Of a stretch of 64,000 nt of DNA, positions 62,805-64,000 are shown piece after piece. Source of the stretch: Nannocystis exedens (lineage in GTDB: Bacteria; Myxococcota_A; Polyangia; Nannocystales; Nannocystaceae); contig NZ_NETK01000001.1 in the NCBI RefSeq assembly GCF_002343915.1, positions 3,792,001 through 3,856,000 on the forward strand, given 5' to 3'. Position numbers and translations under genes: made by a program. The notes beneath the pieces are model-generated. The model was not told the DNA's origin. It made no database searches and was given only the letters and a program-made list of their open reading frames with translations. How positions within the stretch are numbered: the first letter of the stretch is position 1; each line of letters begins with the position of its first letter.

Positions 62805-64000
62805 TTAGAAGGTGAAGACCGGGCCGACGTTGAGGTCGAGGAGGAGGCTGGTGGTGCGGGGGAACCACACGCCGACCTGGAGCTCGCCGAACAGGCCGAA
62901 GTGCTTGGCGGCCTGCCAGTGGAAGCCGAACACGCCGCCGAGCATGCCGCCGCCGATCCGGACGGTGTCGATGCGCTGCGACTTGTCGGCGTTGGCGGTG
63001 ACCGCCGCGGCCTGCTGGATCGCCCCCGTGCTGGCCATCGAGCCCGGCTCGGAGCAGTTGTATTGGTACGGCCACACGGCGGTGCACCCGCCGCCGCCCT
63101 CGTACGCGGCCTCCTTGTCGTCGGGCACGCTGTTGCCGTTGCGGTCGTTGGCGAAGCCCATCGGGACGCGGAGGCGGGTGAAGCCGCCGCCGAGGAAGCC
63201 GCCGACGAACAGGCGGAACTTCTTCTCGTCGGAGCCGAGGAAGTACTTGATCTTGAGGCCGCCGGCCATCGTGATGCCCGGCTTGCTGCGGATGCCCTCG
63301 GGGTTGAGGTTCGTGACGTCGTTGACGTACGAGTCGGGCAGCGAGGCCTTTGGGTCGTCGCGGTAGACCTTGGAGCCGGTGACGGCCTGGATGCGGAGGA
63401 AGCCGGACAGCACCAGCTTCTTGCCGATCCGGCCGCCGATCTCCGGGGCGATGTGGAACGGCGCCGAGGCCATGCCGGTGCTGACCTTGTGGTGGGCCGA
63501 GCACTCGCCGGCGTTGTAGGCCATGGCGAGCTGTTCGACGCTGTAGGGCGCGCCGTAGGCCATCACCGTCGGGCCCATCTGCGTCTGGTACTGGATCGGG
63601 TCGCCGGGCAGGTCGCCGGTGCCGCTGCTCCAGCGTGCCAGCGCGCAGGCGAACTCCTTGAGGCCGTAGTTGAAGTTGCCGGCCGGGGTGTACTGGCTGT
63701 AGGTCTGGTCGGCCACGCCGCGGGCGATGCCGACGCCGGTGCCGAGGCCGATGTTGATGAAGATCTTCGGCAGCGAGTGCTTCGGCGGCGGCGGCTTCTC
63801 CGGCTCCTTCGGCTTCGGCTCCTCCTTGACGCACTTGACCTCCGCCACCAGCGGGTTGTCCTGCGCGCCCTTGTTGCCGAGCGCCTTGTTGGCGCCGTCG
63901 TAGACGTAGACGAAGTACTCGACCGGCTTGTCGCCGTGCTCCGAGGCCAGCACGGAGGCGGTGGCGATGTTGCCGAAGGCGTCCATCGTCACCGACTTGA
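62805..64000 (-). CDS. Outer-membrane beta-barrel protein, partial (start beyond window)
   Basis: At least 398 residues are visible and the frame stays open to the window edge. After a periplasmic-like N-terminal part (EYFVYVYDGANKALGNKG) comes a Lys/Pro/Glu linker (KEEPKPKEPEKPPPPK). Alternating strands follow (IFINIGLGTGVGIARGVADQ, FRLFVGGFLGGGFTRLRVP, MLGGVFGFHWQAAKHFGLFG) ending in VGPVFTF, an aromatic C-terminal residue as expected for BAM substrates. A loop NDRNGNSVPDDKEAAY resembles a calcium-binding or thrombospondin-like Asp-rich turn. Exact family unknown. Confidence 0.75.
   Translation of the reverse strand, partial: KSVTMDAFGNIATASVLASEHGDKPVEYFVYVYDGANKALGNKGAQDNPLVAEVKCVKEEPKPKEPEKPPPPKHSLPKIFINIGLGTGVGIARGVADQTYSQYTPAGNFNYGLKEFACALARWSSGTGDLPGDPIQYQTQMGPTVMAYGAPYSVEQLAMAYNAGECSAHHKVSTGMASAPFHIAPEIGGRIGKKLVLSGFLRIQAVTGSKVYRDDPKASLPDSYVNDVTNLNPEGIRSKPGITMAGGLKIKYFLGSDEKKFRLFVGGFLGGGFTRLRVPMGFANDRNGNSVPDDKEAAYEGGGGCTAVWPYQYNCSEPGSMASTGAIQQAAAVTANADKSQRIDTVRIGGGMLGGVFGFHWQAAKHFGLFGELQVGVWFPRTTSLLLDLNVGPVFTF

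Overview
The window is a GC-rich bacterial chromosome segment that looks like Myxococcota (a predatory or gliding deltaproteobacterial lineage). The evidence is a soluble Ser/Thr kinase with the HRDIS-type catalytic loop, three tandem bactofilin genes resembling Myxococcus bacN/bacO/bacP, many lipoproteins, type IV pilus-like genes and strong G/C bias at third codon positions. The assignment is inferred from gene content only.

Layout. 1-1.4 kb: the end of a DUF2147 gene, a dienelactone hydrolase gene and two decayed tandem copies of its 3' end. 1.5-5.1 kb (minus): priA, an FlhB-like membrane gene lacking the autocleavage domain, and a small secreted protein. 5.2-9.5 kb (plus): a TetR regulator, Lon protease and a Ser/Thr kinase. 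9.5-13.1 kb (minus): a beta-propeller lipoprotein gene and a fliO-fliP-fliQ-fliR-like export-gate cluster. 13.3-46.2 kb (minus): one nearly continuous translation/transcription super-cluster. Read in the transcribed direction it is tRNA-Thr, -Tyr, -Gly, -Thr, tuf, rpmG, tRNA-Trp, secE, nusG, rplKAJL, rpoBC, rpsLG, fusA, tuf, S10 operon, spc operon, infA-rpmJ and alpha operon. rplC (L3) and rpsN (S14) are missing from their usual places, and infA is very divergent. 46.3-51.1 kb (minus): a TPR lipoprotein, a HEAT-repeat lipoprotein and three bactofilins. 51.2-52.7 kb (plus): glutamate-cysteine ligase. 52.9-57.5 kb (minus): an acidic repeat protein with nine RRxSxDDVR-type units, then alaS. 58.1-62.6 kb: an RlmI-type methyltransferase (minus), then a PilB/GspE-like ATPase with degenerate catalytic motifs paired with a PilC/GspF-like membrane protein (plus). 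62.8-64 kb (minus): a partial outer-membrane beta-barrel protein.

The most unusual signal is a dispersed 18-bp palindrome, consensus C(A/C)TGTCC-N4-GGACA(T/G)G. I count 24 copies, both between genes and inside coding sequences (priA, secY, alaS, pilC-like, fliP-like and others). They are absent by eye from the 17.7-52.6 kb core of the ribosomal cluster. Inside SecY the site sits in a conserved stretch without a length change, so it behaves like a sequence-encoded recognition site rather than a simple insertion. The second theme is a set of partial or degenerate secretion machines: an export gate without its other parts, a truncated FlhB and a PilB-like protein without its Walker A lysine. All coordinates and motif calls were made by reading the sequence; no database search was possible.
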